Shown here in pieces: positions 50,193-60,633 of a DNA stretch of 64,000 nt. The DNA is from Streptomyces gelaticus. GTDB lineage: Bacteria; Actinomycetota; Actinomycetes; Streptomycetales; Streptomycetaceae. Position numbers and translations under genes: made by a program. The notes under the pieces were generated by a model. That model was given only the letters and a program-made list of their open reading frames with translations. It was not told the DNA's origin and made no database searches. How positions within the stretch are numbered: the stretch's first letter is position 1; each line of letters begins with the position of its first letter. Where the stretch lies: NCBI RefSeq assembly GCF_014649535.1, contig NZ_BMTF01000003.1:393714-457713 (forward strand), in the 5' to 3' direction.

Positions 50193-53100
50193 GTGTCCCG
50201 TTCCACCCTCGGACGTGGAGCCGTCGCCGCACTCTGCGCGGCGCTCCTCCCCGTCGTCCCGGCGGCCTCCGCCTCCGCCGCGCCGAGACCTCCGGGTCCG
50301 CCCTCGGACGCCCGGCTGGCCGCCGAACCCGCACGTCACGACCTGACGCGTGAACAGTTCTACTTCGTCATGCCGGACCGGTTCGCCAACGGCGACACCG
50401 CCAACGACCGCGGCGGGCTCACCGGTTCGCGCACGGACACCGGCTACGACCCCACGGACAAGGGCTTCTACCAGGGTGGCGACCTCAAGGGCCTGACCGG
50501 CCGGCTCGACTACATCAAGGGCCTCGGCACCACCGCCATCTGGCTCGCCCCGATCTTCAAGAACCGCCCCGTCCAGGGCACCGGCAAGGACGCCTCGGCC
50601 GGCTACCACGGCTACTGGATCACCGACTTCACCCAGGTCGACCCGCACTTCGGTACCAACGCCGACCTGTCGAAGCTGATCGACAGGGCCCACGCCAAGG
50701 GCATGAAGGTCTTCTTCGACGTCATCACCAACCACACCGCGGACACCGTCGACTACGCCGAGAAGACCTACGGCTACCGGCCGAAGGGCGCCTACCCGTA
50801 CCTGGACAGGGACGGCCGTCCGTTCGACGACGCCAAGGGCCTGGCGAAGGCGGACGCGGATTCGTTCCCGTACACGCCCGAGAACACCGGGAACAAGGTC
50901 CCGTCCTGGCTCAACGACCCGACGATGTACCACAACCGGGGCGACTCGACCTTCGCCGGCGAGTCCGCCACCTACGGCGACTTCTCCGGGCTCGACGACC
51001 TGTGGACCGAGCGGCCCGAGGTCGTCTCCGGCATGGAGAAGATCTACGAGAAGTGGGTCCGGGACTTCGACGTCGACGGCTTCCGTATCGACACCGTCAA
51101 ACACGTCGACCTGGACTTCTGGACCCAGTGGGCGACGGCCCTGGACACCTACGCGGCAAAGCGCGGCCGCAAGGACTTCTTCATGTTCGGCGAGGTCTAC
51201 TCCGCCGACCCCGCCGTCACCTCGCCCTACGTCACCCGGGGCCGGCTCGACGCGACGCTCGACTTCCCCTTCCAGGAAGCGGCACGTCAGTACGTTTCGC
51301 AGGGCGCCCCGGCCTCGAAACTCGCCGCCGTCTTCGGTGACGACTACCGGTACACCACCGACAAGGCCAACGCCTACGAGCAGGTCACCTTCCTCGGCAA
51401 CCACGACATGGGCCGCATCGGCTCGTTCCTCAAGCAGGACAACCCGAAGGCCGACGACGCGGAACTCGTCCGGCGCGCGGAGCTCGCCAACGAGTTGATG
51501 TTCCTCGGCCGGGGGAACCCCGTCGTCTACTACGGCGACGAGCAGGGCTTCACCGGCGCGGGCGGCGACCGGGACGCCCGGCAGACCATGTTCGCCTCGA
51601 AGACCGCCGACTACCTCGACGACGACCGACTGGGCACCGACCGCACCCACGCCACCGACGCGTACGACCCGAAGCACCCGCTGTACCGGAACATTGCCGC
51701 GCTCTCCGAGCTCACCAGGAAGAACCCGGCACTGCGCGACGGCGTCCAGACCGAGCGGTACGCGGAGGGCTCCGTCCACGCCTTCTCCCGCACGGACCCG
51801 GAGCAGCCGAACGAGTACCTCGTGGCCACCAACAACGCCACCGCCCCGCGGACGGTCGAGCTCCCCACCGCCTCACCCGGCATGAACTTCCGTACCCTGT
51901 ACGGTGGTTCGGCCACGGTCCGCAGCGGCGCCGACAAGAAGATCACGGTCACCGTGCCCGCCCTCTCCAGTCTCGTGCTGCGCGCCGAGAAGCCGATGGC
52001 CGACCCCGCCGCCAAGCCCACGATCACTCTGAAGGCGCCCGCCGCCGGAGCCACCGGCACCGTGGAGCTCTCCGCCGACGTCGACGGCGGACAGCTGAAC
52101 CGTGTCGTCTTCGCCGCACAGACCGGCAACGGCAAGTGGGTCACGCTGGGCTCCGCCGACCACGCCCCGTACAAGGTCACCCAGCACCTGGACGGCAAGG
52201 TGGCGGCCGGAACACCGCTGCGCTACAAGGCGGTCGTCGTCGACCGCGCCGGCCGCACCGCGAGCGCCCTCGCCGCGACGGCCGCCGGACAGGCCCCCGC
52301 CGAGACGAAGCCCGTGGCCGTCCAGCGCGACCACGCCGTCGTCCACTACAAGCGTGCGGACGGCGACTACGAGGGCTGGACGCTCAAGTCCGTTGACCGT
52401 ACGGCGCAGTTCGCCGGGCGCGATGCCTACGGAGCCTTCGCCTGGCTCAAGCTCGACCAGGACGCGTCCACCGTCGCGTACACCGTCGAGAAGGACGGCA
52501 CCGCCGACGGGCCGCAGCGCACCGTCGACCTCGCGAAGACCGGACAGGCCTGGATCGAGCAGGGCAAGGACGGCCAGGCCGACACGGCACCCGACGGTGC
52601 CTACCCGCCGCAGGACACCACCAAGGCCGTACTGCACTACTACCGGCCCGACGGCGACTACGACGGCTGGGGGCTGCACACCTGGACCGGCGCCAAGAAC
52701 CCCACCGACTGGGCCAAGCCGCTCCAGCCGGTGAAGAAGGACGCCTCCGGCGCCACCTTCGAGGTGCCGCTCACCGACGGTGCCACCTCGCTCAGCTACA
52801 TCCTGCACAAGGGCGACGAGAAGGACCTCCCCAGCGACCAGTCGCTCGACATCGCCACCTACGGCCACGAGGTCTGGATGCTCGGTGCCACGCCCGGCTA
52901 CCTGCTGCCCCAGGCCGGCGGTGTACCCGCGCCCGACCTCACCAAGGCCGAGGCGCAGTGGATCGACGCCGACACCGTCGTATGGAAGGTGAAGGCCACC
53001 GGGGCCACCAGCCAGCAACTCGTTTACGCGAAGAACGGCGGTGTCTCCGTCGTCGACGGGGCGCTCTCCGACGAGGGCCAGTGGCTGCGGCTCACCCCCT

Positions 53101-55508
53101 CCGCGCTGACCGACGCGCAGAAGGCCGAGCACCCGAACCTCAAGGACTACCCGGCGTTCACCGTCGACGTCCGGGACCGGGACCGGGTCCGCGACGCGCT
53201 GCGCGGCCAGCTGATCGCCACCCAGCGCGCCGCCAACGGCGCCCTGCTCGCGGCCACCGGCGTACAGAGCGCGGGCGTGCTCGACGACCTGTACGGCAAG
53301 CACGCGGCCGGCGCCTCGCTCGGCCCGGTCTTCGACCGCAACGGCCGCCCCACCCTGTCCGTCTGGGCACCCACCGCGCGGACCGTCGCCCTCGAACTCG
53401 ACGGGAAGAACGTCCCGATGCGGCGCGACGACCGCACGGGCGTCTGGTCCGTCACGGGCACGAAGCAGTGGACCGGCAAGCCCTACCGCTACGTGGTGGA
53501 CGTCTGGGCGCCCACCGTCCGGAAGCTGGTCACCAACAAGGTCACCGACCCGTACTCCACCGCCCTGACCACGGACTCCGCACGCAGCCTCGTCGTCGAC
53601 CTCGACGACCCGCGCCTCGCCCCGAAGGGCTGGTCCGGGCTGCGCAAGCCCGCCGCCGTCCCACTGCGCGACGCCCAGATCCAGGAGCTGCACATCCGGG
53701 ACTTCTCGATCGCGGACCGCACCTCGAAGCACCGCGGTGAGTACCTCGCCTTCACCGACACCGGCTCCGACGGGATGAAGCACCTCAAGCGGCTCGCGGA
53801 CTCCGGCACCTCCTACGTCCATCTGCTGCCCGCCTTCGACATCGGCACCGTCCCCGAGAAGAAGTCCGCACAGCAGCAGCCGGCCTGCGACCTGTCCGTG
53901 TACGCCCCCGACTCCGAGGAGCAGCAGGACTGCGTGGCGAAGGCCGCGGCGAAGGACGGATTCAACTGGGGCTACGACCCGCTGCACTACACCGTCCCGG
54001 AGGGCTCCTACGCCTCCGACCCGGACGGCACCCGGCGCACCGTCGAGTTCCGGCGGATGGTGCAGGGGCTGAACGGCGCGGGGCTGCGCACCGTCATGGA
54101 CGTCGTCTACAACCACACCGTCGCCTCCGGCCAGGACGACAAGTCCGTACTCGACCGGATCGTGCCCGGCTACTACCAGCGGCTGCTGGACGACGGCACC
54201 GTCGCCACCTCCACCTGCTGCGCCAACACCGCCCCCGAGAACACCATGATGGGCAAACTGGTCGTCGACTCGGTCGTCACCTGGGCCAAGGAGTACAAGG
54301 TCGACGGCTTCCGCTTCGATCTGATGGGCCACCACCCCAAGGCCAACATCCTCGCCGTCCGCAAGGCGCTGGACGCGCTGACCGTGGCGAAGGACGGCGT
54401 CGACGGGAAGAAGATCATCCTGTACGGGGAGGGCTGGAACTTCGGCGAGATCGCCGACGACGCCCGCTTCGTCCAGGCCACCCAGAAGAACATGGCCGGC
54501 ACCGGCATCGCCACCTTCTCCGACCGGGCCCGCGACGCCGTCCGCGGCGGCAGCCCCTTCGACGAGGACCCGGGCGTGCAGGGCTTCGCCACCGGCCTCT
54601 ACACCGACCCCAACACCTCGGCGGCCAACGGGACGCGGGCCGAGCAGAAGGCCCGGCTGCTGCACTACCAGGACCTGATCAAGGTCGGTCTCACCGGCAA
54701 CCTCGCCGACTACACCTTCACCGACTCCGCCGGAAACACGGTCAAGGGCTCCGGCGTCGACTACAACGGCGCCCCCGCCGGATACGCCGCCGCCCCCGGT
54801 GACGCCGTCGCCTACGCGGACGCCCACGACAACGAGTCGCTCTACGACGCGCTCGCCTTCAAGCTCCCGGCGGGCACGTCGGCGGCCGACCGGGCCCGCA
54901 TGCAGGTCCTGGCCATGGCGACGGCCACGCTCTCGCAGGGGCCCTCGCTCTCCCAGGCGGGCACCGACCTGCTGCGCTCCAAGTCCCTGGACCGCAACTC
55001 GTACGACAGCGGCGACTGGTTCAACGCCCTGCACTGGGACTGCCGCGACGGCAACGGCTTCGGCCGCGGACTGCCGCCGGCCGCCGACAACGCGTCCAAG
55101 TGGTCCTACGCGAAGCCGCTGCTGGCCGACGCCGCGCTCCGGCCCGGCTGCCCGCAGATCGGCGCCGCGTCCGCCGCGTACCGGGACCTGCTCACCATCC
55201 GCTCCACCGAGCAGGACTTCGCTCTCTCCACCACTGCGCAGGTGCAGTCCGCCCTGTCCTTCCCGCTCTCCGGGAAGGACGAGACGCCGGGTGTGATCAC
55301 CATGCGGCTCGGGAAGCTGGTGGTGGTCCTCAACGCGGCCCCCGGCACCGAGACGCAGACGGTCCCCGCTCTGGCGGGGAAGGAGTACGCACTGCACCCG
55401 GTCCAGGCTGCGGGCGCGGATCCTACTGTCAAGACGTCCTCGTACGAAAGGAGTTCGGGAAGTTTCACCGTCCCGGGTCGTACGGTGGCGGTGTTTTCCC
55501 TGAACTGA
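50193..55508 (+). CDS. Secreted two-module alpha-amylase/type I pullulanase
   Basis: A 1771-residue exported protein. Signal peptide to about residue 30. First GH13 module: catalytic blocks [11 protein letters not shown] (about 293), FMFGEVY (about 332), FLGNHDMGR (about 400). Then a linker, and two pullulanase-associated (CBM41-like) domains starting near 713 ([14 protein letters not shown]) and 811 ([14 protein letters not shown]). A CBM48-like domain near 1043 ([16 protein letters not shown]) leads the second GH13 module: [10 protein letters not shown] (about 1257, type I pullulanase mark), [28 protein letters not shown]. Both active sites look intact, so it should cut alpha-1,4 and alpha-1,6 bonds of branched dextrins. 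GTG 50193 follows AAGGAG. Confidence 0.93.
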   Translation: MSRSTLGRGAVAALCAALLPVVPAASASAAPRPPGPPSDARLAAEPARHDLTREQFYFVMPDRFANGDTANDRGGLTGSRTDTGYDPTDKGFYQGGDLKGLTGRLDYIKGLGTTAIWLAPIFKNRPVQGTGKDASAGYHGYWITDFTQVDPHFGTNADLSKLIDRAHAKGMKVFFDVITNHTADTVDYAEKTYGYRPKGAYPYLDRDGRPFDDAKGLAKADADSFPYTPENTGNKVPSWLNDPTMYHNRGDSTFAGESATYGDFSGLDDLWTERPEVVSGMEKIYEKWVRDFDVDGFRIDTVKHVDLDFWTQWATALDTYAAKRGRKDFFMFGEVYSADPAVTSPYVTRGRLDATLDFPFQEAARQYVSQGAPASKLAAVFGDDYRYTTDKANAYEQVTFLGNHDMGRIGSFLKQDNPKADDAELVRRAELANELMFLGRGNPVVYYGDEQGFTGAGGDRDARQTMFASKTADYLDDDRLGTDRTHATDAYDPKHPLYRNIAALSELTRKNPALRDGVQTERYAEGSVHAFSRTDPEQPNEYLVATNNATAPRTVELPTASPGMNFRTLYGGSATVRSGADKKITVTVPALSSLVLRAEKPMADPAAKPTITLKAPAAGATGTVELSADVDGGQLNRVVFAAQTGNGKWVTLGSADHAPYKVTQHLDGKVAAGTPLRYKAVVVDRAGRTASALAATAAGQAPAETKPVAVQRDHAVVHYKRADGDYEGWTLKSVDRTAQFAGRDAYGAFAWLKLDQDASTVAYTVEKDGTADGPQRTVDLAKTGQAWIEQGKDGQADTAPDGAYPPQDTTKAVLHYYRPDGDYDGWGLHTWTGAKNPTDWAKPLQPVKKDASGATFEVPLTDGATSLSYILHKGDEKDLPSDQSLDIATYGHEVWMLGATPGYLLPQAGGVPAPDLTKAEAQWIDADTVVWKVKATGATSQQLVYAKNGGVSVVDGALSDEGQWLRLTPSALTDAQKAEHPNLKDYPAFTVDVRDRDRVRDALRGQLIATQRAANGALLAATGVQSAGVLDDLYGKHAAGASLGPVFDRNGRPTLSVWAPTARTVALELDGKNVPMRRDDRTGVWSVTGTKQWTGKPYRYVVDVWAPTVRKLVTNKVTDPYSTALTTDSARSLVVDLDDPRLAPKGWSGLRKPAAVPLRDAQIQELHIRDFSIADRTSKHRGEYLAFTDTGSDGMKHLKRLADSGTSYVHLLPAFDIGTVPEKKSAQQQPACDLSVYAPDSEEQQDCVAKAAAKDGFNWGYDPLHYTVPEGSYASDPDGTRRTVEFRRMVQGLNGAGLRTVMDVVYNHTVASGQDDKSVLDRIVPGYYQRLLDDGTVATSTCCANTAPENTMMGKLVVDSVVTWAKEYKVDGFRFDLMGHHPKANILAVRKALDALTVAKDGVDGKKIILYGEGWNFGEIADDARFVQATQKNMAGTGIATFSDRARDAVRGGSPFDEDPGVQGFATGLYTDPNTSAANGTRAEQKARLLHYQDLIKVGLTGNLADYTFTDSAGNTVKGSGVDYNGAPAGYAAAPGDAVAYADAHDNESLYDALAFKLPAGTSAADRARMQVLAMATATLSQGPSLSQAGTDLLRSKSLDRNSYDSGDWFNALHWDCRDGNGFGRGLPPAADNASKWSYAKPLLADAALRPGCPQIGAASAAYRDLLTIRSTEQDFALSTTAQVQSALSFPLSGKDETPGVITMRLGKLVVVLNAAPGTETQTVPALAGKEYALHPVQAAGADPTVKTSSYERSSGSFTVPGRTVAVFSLN

Positions 55509-55633
55509 GCCATGACGGGGATACGGTGGAGAGGCAGCAGCCGTCGGGGAATGCCGCAGCACCGCACCCCCGGCGTGACCTCCCACCCCCCCGGCCGGTC
55601 CCGGCCCCTTTCCGGTACGCCAGGCGTCCTCGC

Positions 55634-57736
55634 ATGCCTGCTCCGTACGGGAATCAGGGGCCGGGACCGGCCGGTCCACCTGTTTCGGCGACGGTGACCA
55701 TGGCGAGCAACATCCCCGAGGAGACCAGCAGCTTTGTCGGACGGAAAGCGGAACTTGCCAGGCTGGAGCACACACTCGCCACGCACCGGCTGACCACGCT
55801 CACCGGCAGCGGCGGCGTCGGCAAGACCAGGCTCGCCGTCCGCGCGGCCCGGCAGGCGGCGGACGCACACCGCGACGGTGCGTGGTGGGCGGACCTGTCC
55901 CCGCTCCACGACGACGGACTGCTCATCGCGACCGTCTCCGACGCGGTCGGACTCTCCGACCACACCCTGCGCATGCCCATCGACGCACTGTGCGAATGGC
56001 TGGTCGACAAGGAACTCCTGCTGATCCTCGACTCGTGCGAGCATCTGCGCTCCGCCTGCGCGCACCTGCTCGGCGAGATCATCACCACGTCCCCCGGCCT
56101 CACCGTGCTCGCCACCAGCCGCCAACCCCTGGACATCAGGGGCGAGCAGGTCGTCGAGGTGGACCCGCTGCCCGTCGAGGGCGCGGCCGACGCACTGACG
56201 CTGTTCCGGGACCGGGCCGCCGCGGCGGCCCCGGGCCTCGCCCTCGACGAGCCGGGCAACGCGGAGGCCGCCGCCGAGATCTGCCGCAACCTCGAAGGCA
56301 TTCCGCTCGCCATCGAACTCGCGGCGGGAGCCCTCGGCCGGGACACCGTCGAGCAGGTCGCCGCGCGGATCAGGTCCCGCTTCGACGTACCGGCCGACGC
56401 CTCGCTCTGGCCGCCGCGCCACCGCACCCTGCGCACCGCCATCGGCTGGAGCCATGAGCTGTGCACCCCGCTGGAGCGGCTGCTCTGGGCCCGGCTGACC
56501 GTCCTGCGCGGCGACTTCGACGAGGCCGCGGCCCGCGAGGTCTGCACCGGGGGACCGCTCACCGCGGACGGGGTGACCCGCGCGCTGAACGGCCTGGTCG
56601 CCAAGTCCGTCGTCCGCCGGGACGGCGCACGGCACCGCATGCTCGACACCATCCGAGAGTACGGACGGATGTGGCTCGCCGAGCTCGGCGAGGAACGGGC
56701 CGCCGCCGACCGGCACGCCGCCTGCTTCCTCGGCCTGGCCCGCAAGGCCCACGCCGGCTGGACCGGCGACGACCAGATCAGCTGGTACCACCGCATCGCC
56801 GAGGCGCACGCCGACCTCTGCGCCGCCCTCGACCACCTGCTGGCCCACGACACCGAGGCCGCCCAGGAGATGGCGGGACGGATCGGCTTCTTCTGGTGCT
56901 GCTGCGGCCATCTTCCGCAGACCCGCGAGTACGCCCGGCGCGCGCTGGCCGCCGGACCGGCCGAAGGACCCCACCGCACCCGTGTCCTGTGGGTGCTGGG
57001 CATCACCGTCATGCTCCAGGGCGACTACCCGGCCGCCCGCCGGCTGGGCCGGGAGTGCACCAGGGCGGCGGCGCGCGACGGCACCGATGAGGGCACCCTC
57101 GCCGCCGCCTATCTGTGCGGCCTCACCGATCTGATGACCGGTCGCCCCGAGGCGGGCCTGCGCGAGGTCGACCGGGTCCTGCGCTCGACCAGCACCGCCA
57201 CCCCGCTGGAGAAGGCCTACCGGCTGCGGTGCCGGCTCATCACGGTCTTCGCCCTGACCGGGCTCGGCCGGCTGGACGAGGCGGCGGAGGCGGCCGCGGT
57301 CCTGCGCGCGGTCTGCGAGGCCCAGGACGAGTGCTGGACCCGCAGCTACGTCGACTACCAGCTCGCCCTGATCGCCCTGCTCAAGGGGGATCCCGAATCC
57401 TCCGCCGCGCACGCCCGCTCGATGCTCGCGGGCAAGCACCGGATGCGCGACCGCTTCGGCATCGCGCTGGGCCTGGACATCCTGGCCGCGGCGATCGCCG
57501 CCCAGGGCGCGGGCGCCCGCGCCGCCCGGGTGTACGGCACGGGGCAGGTGTACTGGCGCATGGTCGGCCATCCGCAACGCGGCACCCCGGAACTGGAACC
57601 GCTGCGCGAGGCCTGCGAGCGCCAGGCCCGCGAGGCCGTCGGCGACGCCGCCTACCAGCGGGCCTTCGAACGGGGCCGGTCGGACAACGCGGAAGTCGGC
57701 CTGGCCGCCGCACTCCAGGGCGAGTTGCTCATGTAG
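55634..57736 (+). CDS. STAND (NB-ARC-like) ATPase with helical repeats
   Basis: About 700 residues, related to the ATPase part of AfsR/LuxR-type regulators but with no DNA-binding domain visible at either end. The block ETSSFVGRKAELARLE precedes the P-loop GSGGVGKTR; Walker B is LLLILDSCEH; LATSRQPLDIRGEQ and IPLAIELAAGAL follow; the C-terminal half is TPR-like. The start is unsure: ATG 55634, GTG 55694 and ATG 55700 are all in frame and none has a good ribosome site. Probably a signalling switch acting with a partner protein. Confidence 0.8.
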   Translation: MPAPYGNQGPGPAGPPVSATVTMASNIPEETSSFVGRKAELARLEHTLATHRLTTLTGSGGVGKTRLAVRAARQAADAHRDGAWWADLSPLHDDGLLIATVSDAVGLSDHTLRMPIDALCEWLVDKELLLILDSCEHLRSACAHLLGEIITTSPGLTVLATSRQPLDIRGEQVVEVDPLPVEGAADALTLFRDRAAAAAPGLALDEPGNAEAAAEICRNLEGIPLAIELAAGALGRDTVEQVAARIRSRFDVPADASLWPPRHRTLRTAIGWSHELCTPLERLLWARLTVLRGDFDEAAAREVCTGGPLTADGVTRALNGLVAKSVVRRDGARHRMLDTIREYGRMWLAELGEERAAADRHAACFLGLARKAHAGWTGDDQISWYHRIAEAHADLCAALDHLLAHDTEAAQEMAGRIGFFWCCCGHLPQTREYARRALAAGPAEGPHRTRVLWVLGITVMLQGDYPAARRLGRECTRAAARDGTDEGTLAAAYLCGLTDLMTGRPEAGLREVDRVLRSTSTATPLEKAYRLRCRLITVFALTGLGRLDEAAEAAAVLRAVCEAQDECWTRSYVDYQLALIALLKGDPESSAAHARSMLAGKHRMRDRFGIALGLDILAAAIAAQGAGARAARVYGTGQVYWRMVGHPQRGTPELEPLREACERQAREAVGDAAYQRAFERGRSDNAEVGLAAALQGELLM

Positions 57737-57748
57737 CGCGAGCCGGCC

Positions 57749-58471
57749 CTACGGCAGCCGCTGTGGGGGAACGGCCGGTACGGCGGGGGCCAGGGCGGAG
57801 AGCCGGTCCAGCAGCTCGCCGAACGGCCCGTCCGTCGGCTCCTGCCCGAGCACCCGCAGCACGATGCCCGCCATCTCCGCGTCGTACGCGGCACTCACCG
57901 CGGCCAGCGCGGCGAAGTCGTGCACCAGCTGCAACTCCAGCTCCTCGCGCGCGATCCGCCGCCCGTCCAGCCAGATCAGCGCCGTCGACTCGGCCAGCGA
58001 CACCCACGACCGCACGACCAGCTCCAGCCGTGCCGGGGGATCCTCGACCCCCAGATGGGCCAGGATCTGCTCGAAGGCGGCCTGCCGCACCCCGTCGATC
58101 ATGGCGTTCGCGGTCGAGGACCCGACCGCGGGGCCGCCCCGCATCAGCGCCGAGAAGCCGGGCCCGTGCTCGTCGACGAAGTCGAAGAACCGGCCCATCA
58201 CCTTCAGCAGCCGGGCCCCGAGCGGGCCTTCGCGGGGCTCCACGAACCGGGCCGCCAACTCGTCGGCCGCCCGTCGCAGCGCGGCCTCGTACAGGCTCTG
58301 CTTGCCCGGGAAGTAGTGGTAGACCAAGGGCCGCGAGATCCCCGCGGCGGCCGCGATCTCGTCGATCGACACCTCGTCCGGGGCGCGGTGACTGAACAAC
58401 TCCAGCGCGACACCGATCAATTGCTGTCTGCGCTCCTCGACGCCCATCCTGCGCCGCACCCCGGTCGTCAT
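57749..58471 (-). CDS. TetR-family regulator
   Basis: A 240-residue repressor with the helix-turn-helix VSIDEIAAAAGISRPLVYHYF. The C-terminal domain is all-helical (KVMGRFFDFVDEHGPGF, ELVVRSWVSLAESTALIWLD), a pattern seen in TetR proteins that control lipid or oxidoreductase genes. Leaderless start: TACGCT (58479-58484) lies seven bases before ATG 58471. It sits downstream of the ferredoxin reductase/hydrolase pair on the same strand, and a dyad at the start of that pair (60551-60565) may be its operator. Its stop is 12 bases from the convergent ATPase gene. Confidence 0.9.
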   Translation of the reverse strand: MTTGVRRRMGVEERRQQLIGVALELFSHRAPDEVSIDEIAAAAGISRPLVYHYFPGKQSLYEAALRRAADELAARFVEPREGPLGARLLKVMGRFFDFVDEHGPGFSALMRGGPAVGSSTANAMIDGVRQAAFEQILAHLGVEDPPARLELVVRSWVSLAESTALIWLDGRRIAREELELQLVHDFAALAAVSAAYDAEMAGIVLRVLGQEPTDGPFGELLDRLSALAPAVPAVPPQRLP

Positions 58472-58566
58472 GGTGGACAGCGTACCGAGTGGAGCGGCGG
58501 GGGAGAGGCGTCGGGCGGCTCCGGCCCGGCCGCCCCGGACCCGGGAGGGAGGCACCGGGACAGGAC

Positions 58567-59649
58567 CTAAAGGTCCAGCACCAGCCGCTCGCCCCGGCAC
58601 CGGGACACGCAGATCAGCATCGAGTCGTCCCGCTCGGAGTCCGTCAGGAGCTCGTCGCGGTGGTCGATCTCGCCCTCCAGGACGCGCTGTCGGCACGTTC
58701 CGCAGAAGCCCTGTTCGCAGGAGTACGAGACGTACGGCAGCTCGTCGCGCACCGCCGCCAGCACCGACCGGTCCGCCGGCACCTGGACGGTACGGCCCAA
58801 GCGGCGCAGCTCGACCTCGAAGGGGGCGGAGCCGGCCGATGAGGCGGCTGCCGCGGTGAAGCGTTCCAGATGGAGGGTGCGGCCCGGCGGGAGGGCGGCG
58901 CGGACCGCGTCCATCAGGGGCTCGGGGCCGCAGCAGTGGACGGCCGTGCCGGGTGCCGTGGCCGCCAGCGCCGCGGCGGCGTCCGGGTGGCCCGCCTCGT
59001 CCTCGGCGACGACCGTCACCCGGCCGCCCTCGGCGTCCAGCTTCTCGATCTCGTCCAGGAACGGCATCGAGGCGCGGCTCCGTCCGCCGTACAGCAGCCG
59101 CCAGTCGGCGCCCGAGGCGGCGACCGACCGCAGCATCGGCAGGATCGGGGTGATGCCGATACCGCCCGCGACGAACAGATAGGCGGGGGCTTCGGCGAGC
59201 GGGAAGCGGTTGCGCGGGTCGCGGATCTCCACCTCCTCGCCCTCGCGGAGCCGCTCGTGGACCTCACGGGAGCCGCCGCGGCCGTCCTCGACCAGCCGCG
59301 TCGCGATGGTGTACGTGTCGGGGTCGGCCGGGTCCCCGCACAGGGAGTACTGGCGGACCAGGCCGGAGGGCAGCAGGAGGTCGAGGTGCGCGCCGGGCTG
59401 CCAGGCGGGCAGGCCGGAGCCCTTGAGCCGGAGCTGGACGACGCCCTCGGCCGGAGTGGTCCGCTCGGTGATCAGCAGCCGCCGGGTGGCGGTGGTGCGG
59501 CGCTCGGCGTGGCCCGAGACCGGTTCCTCCAGTGCCGGCAGCGGCCACAGCGGGGAGCTCCGGATGCGGCGGCGCAGGGCGCGCTTGGTCAGCAGTGCGG
59601 CGCCCGCGACCAGGACGACGGTACGCAGGCGGGGCAGGGGGAGCGGCAT
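58567..59649 (-). CDS. FNR-type oxidoreductase with C-terminal [2Fe-2S] ferredoxin domain
   Basis: A 360-residue electron-transfer protein of the phthalate dioxygenase reductase type. One N-terminal hydrophobic segment (about 8-22) suggests membrane association. Flavin-binding VRQYSLCGDP, NAD-binding FVAGGIGITPILPM and CCGPEPLM are followed by a plant-type cluster CEQGFCGTC with the fourth Cys in MLICVSRC. It likely passes electrons from NAD(P)H to an oxygenase. Its ATG is two bases after the stop of the upstream metal-dependent hydrolase gene, which could be the electron acceptor. Confidence 0.92.
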   Translation of the reverse strand: MPLPLPRLRTVVLVAGAALLTKRALRRRIRSSPLWPLPALEEPVSGHAERRTTATRRLLITERTTPAEGVVQLRLKGSGLPAWQPGAHLDLLLPSGLVRQYSLCGDPADPDTYTIATRLVEDGRGGSREVHERLREGEEVEIRDPRNRFPLAEAPAYLFVAGGIGITPILPMLRSVAASGADWRLLYGGRSRASMPFLDEIEKLDAEGGRVTVVAEDEAGHPDAAAALAATAPGTAVHCCGPEPLMDAVRAALPPGRTLHLERFTAAAASSAGSAPFEVELRRLGRTVQVPADRSVLAAVRDELPYVSYSCEQGFCGTCRQRVLEGEIDHRDELLTDSERDDSMLICVSRCRGERLVLDL

Positions 59650-59651
59650 GG

Positions 59652-60557
59652 TCAGCTGGTTCCCGTCATGCGGGCCTCGGCGGCCGTGGCCGCGGGCGAG
59701 TGGGCGAGATAGTCGATGGCCTGGGCCGTACTGCCCTCCTGCGAGGGGTGGTAGCCGCGGCTCAGGTAGCGGGGGACCGAACGCAGCAGATCACCGGTGG
59801 CGGGCAGGGTGCCGCGCTTGCCGCCGAGGTAGAACTCCTTGACCGAGCCCTTGCCGTTCAGCAGGCTCGGGTCGTTCTCCATGAAGAAGCGGATGCCGCG
59901 CTGCCAGAGGAAGACCAGTGTGCTGAACGCCGTCGCCCAGGTGCGGGCCCGCCGCCGGTAGCCGCCGTCGACATGCATGAACACCTCGAACGCGACCGAG
60001 CGGTGCTCGACCTCCTCCGCGCCGTGCCAGCGCAGCAGATCCAGCATCATCGGGTCGGCGCCGCGCCGGTCCAGCGCGTCGGCGTTCAGCACCCAGTCGC
60101 CGAGGAAGGCGGTGTAGTGCTCGATCGCCGAGATCAGCGCCACCCGCTCCATCAGCCACCATGTGCGCGCCCTGCCCGGCGGCAGCGTCCGGTCGCCGAG
60201 CAGCTTCTCGAAGAACCAGTCGACCTGCGCGGTGTACGGCGTCGGGTCGAGACCGAGTTCCCTCAGACGGGGCAGGACGTCGTCGTGCGCCTGGGAGTGC
60301 ACGGCCTCCTGGCCGATGAAACCGATGACGTCCTGGCGCAGTTGCTCGTCGTGGATGTACGGCAGCACCTGCCGGTACACGTGGATGAACCACCGTTCCC
60401 CGGCGGGCAGCAGGAGGTGGAGCACATTGATGGTGTGCGTGGTGAACGGGTCACCCGGCACCCAGTGCAGCGGAGTCTTCTCCCAGGCGAAGGAGACCTT
60501 GCGGGCCCTGAGAGGCGTCCGCTCCGACGTGACCGGCGCCGGCTGCGTATTAGACAT
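59652..60557 (-). CDS. Predicted metal-dependent hydrolase/diiron-type protein (PF10118-like)
   Basis: A 301-residue protein. The Glu/His pairs GQEAVHSQAHDD and EEVEHRSVAFEVF sit in predicted helices about 90 residues apart, as in four-helix diiron proteins; the family is annotated as metal-dependent hydrolase, but oxygenase activity is plausible with the adjacent ferredoxin reductase. Leaderless start: TACATT (60564-60569) stands six bases before ATG 60557. An inverted repeat overlaps both. First gene of the operon with the reductase. Confidence 0.85.
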   Translation of the reverse strand: MSNTQPAPVTSERTPLRARKVSFAWEKTPLHWVPGDPFTTHTINVLHLLLPAGERWFIHVYRQVLPYIHDEQLRQDVIGFIGQEAVHSQAHDDVLPRLRELGLDPTPYTAQVDWFFEKLLGDRTLPPGRARTWWLMERVALISAIEHYTAFLGDWVLNADALDRRGADPMMLDLLRWHGAEEVEHRSVAFEVFMHVDGGYRRRARTWATAFSTLVFLWQRGIRFFMENDPSLLNGKGSVKEFYLGGKRGTLPATGDLLRSVPRYLSRGYHPSQEGSTAQAIDYLAHSPAATAAEARMTGTS

Positions 60558-60565
60558 GCTGTCAA
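60551..60565. promoter_or_regulatory. Candidate TetR operator over a leaderless start
   Basis: TAGACA-TGC-TGTCAA is a dyad with five of six pairs matched. It covers the end of the -10 and the start codon of the hydrolase gene, so binding would block initiation. Confidence 0.5.
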
Positions 60566-60633
60566 TGTACTGAGAGGCAGGTCGGGGGAACAGAGGCGTG
60601 CCACGACTTTCCGGCGCCCGCGGTGGCGGGCCG

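Noticed and set aside
50077..50346. Small coding region within the leader of the amylopullulanase
   Set aside because: Pro-rich product, overlaps the structured stems and the signal peptide in another frame; no ribosome site.
51873..55775. 1300-codon open frame antisense to the amylopullulanase
   Set aside because: Same shadow effect; no recognisable motifs, whereas the plus frame has both catalytic sets.
55106..57577. Long antisense frame over the STAND ATPase
   Set aside because: No domain pattern; plus frame carries Walker motifs.
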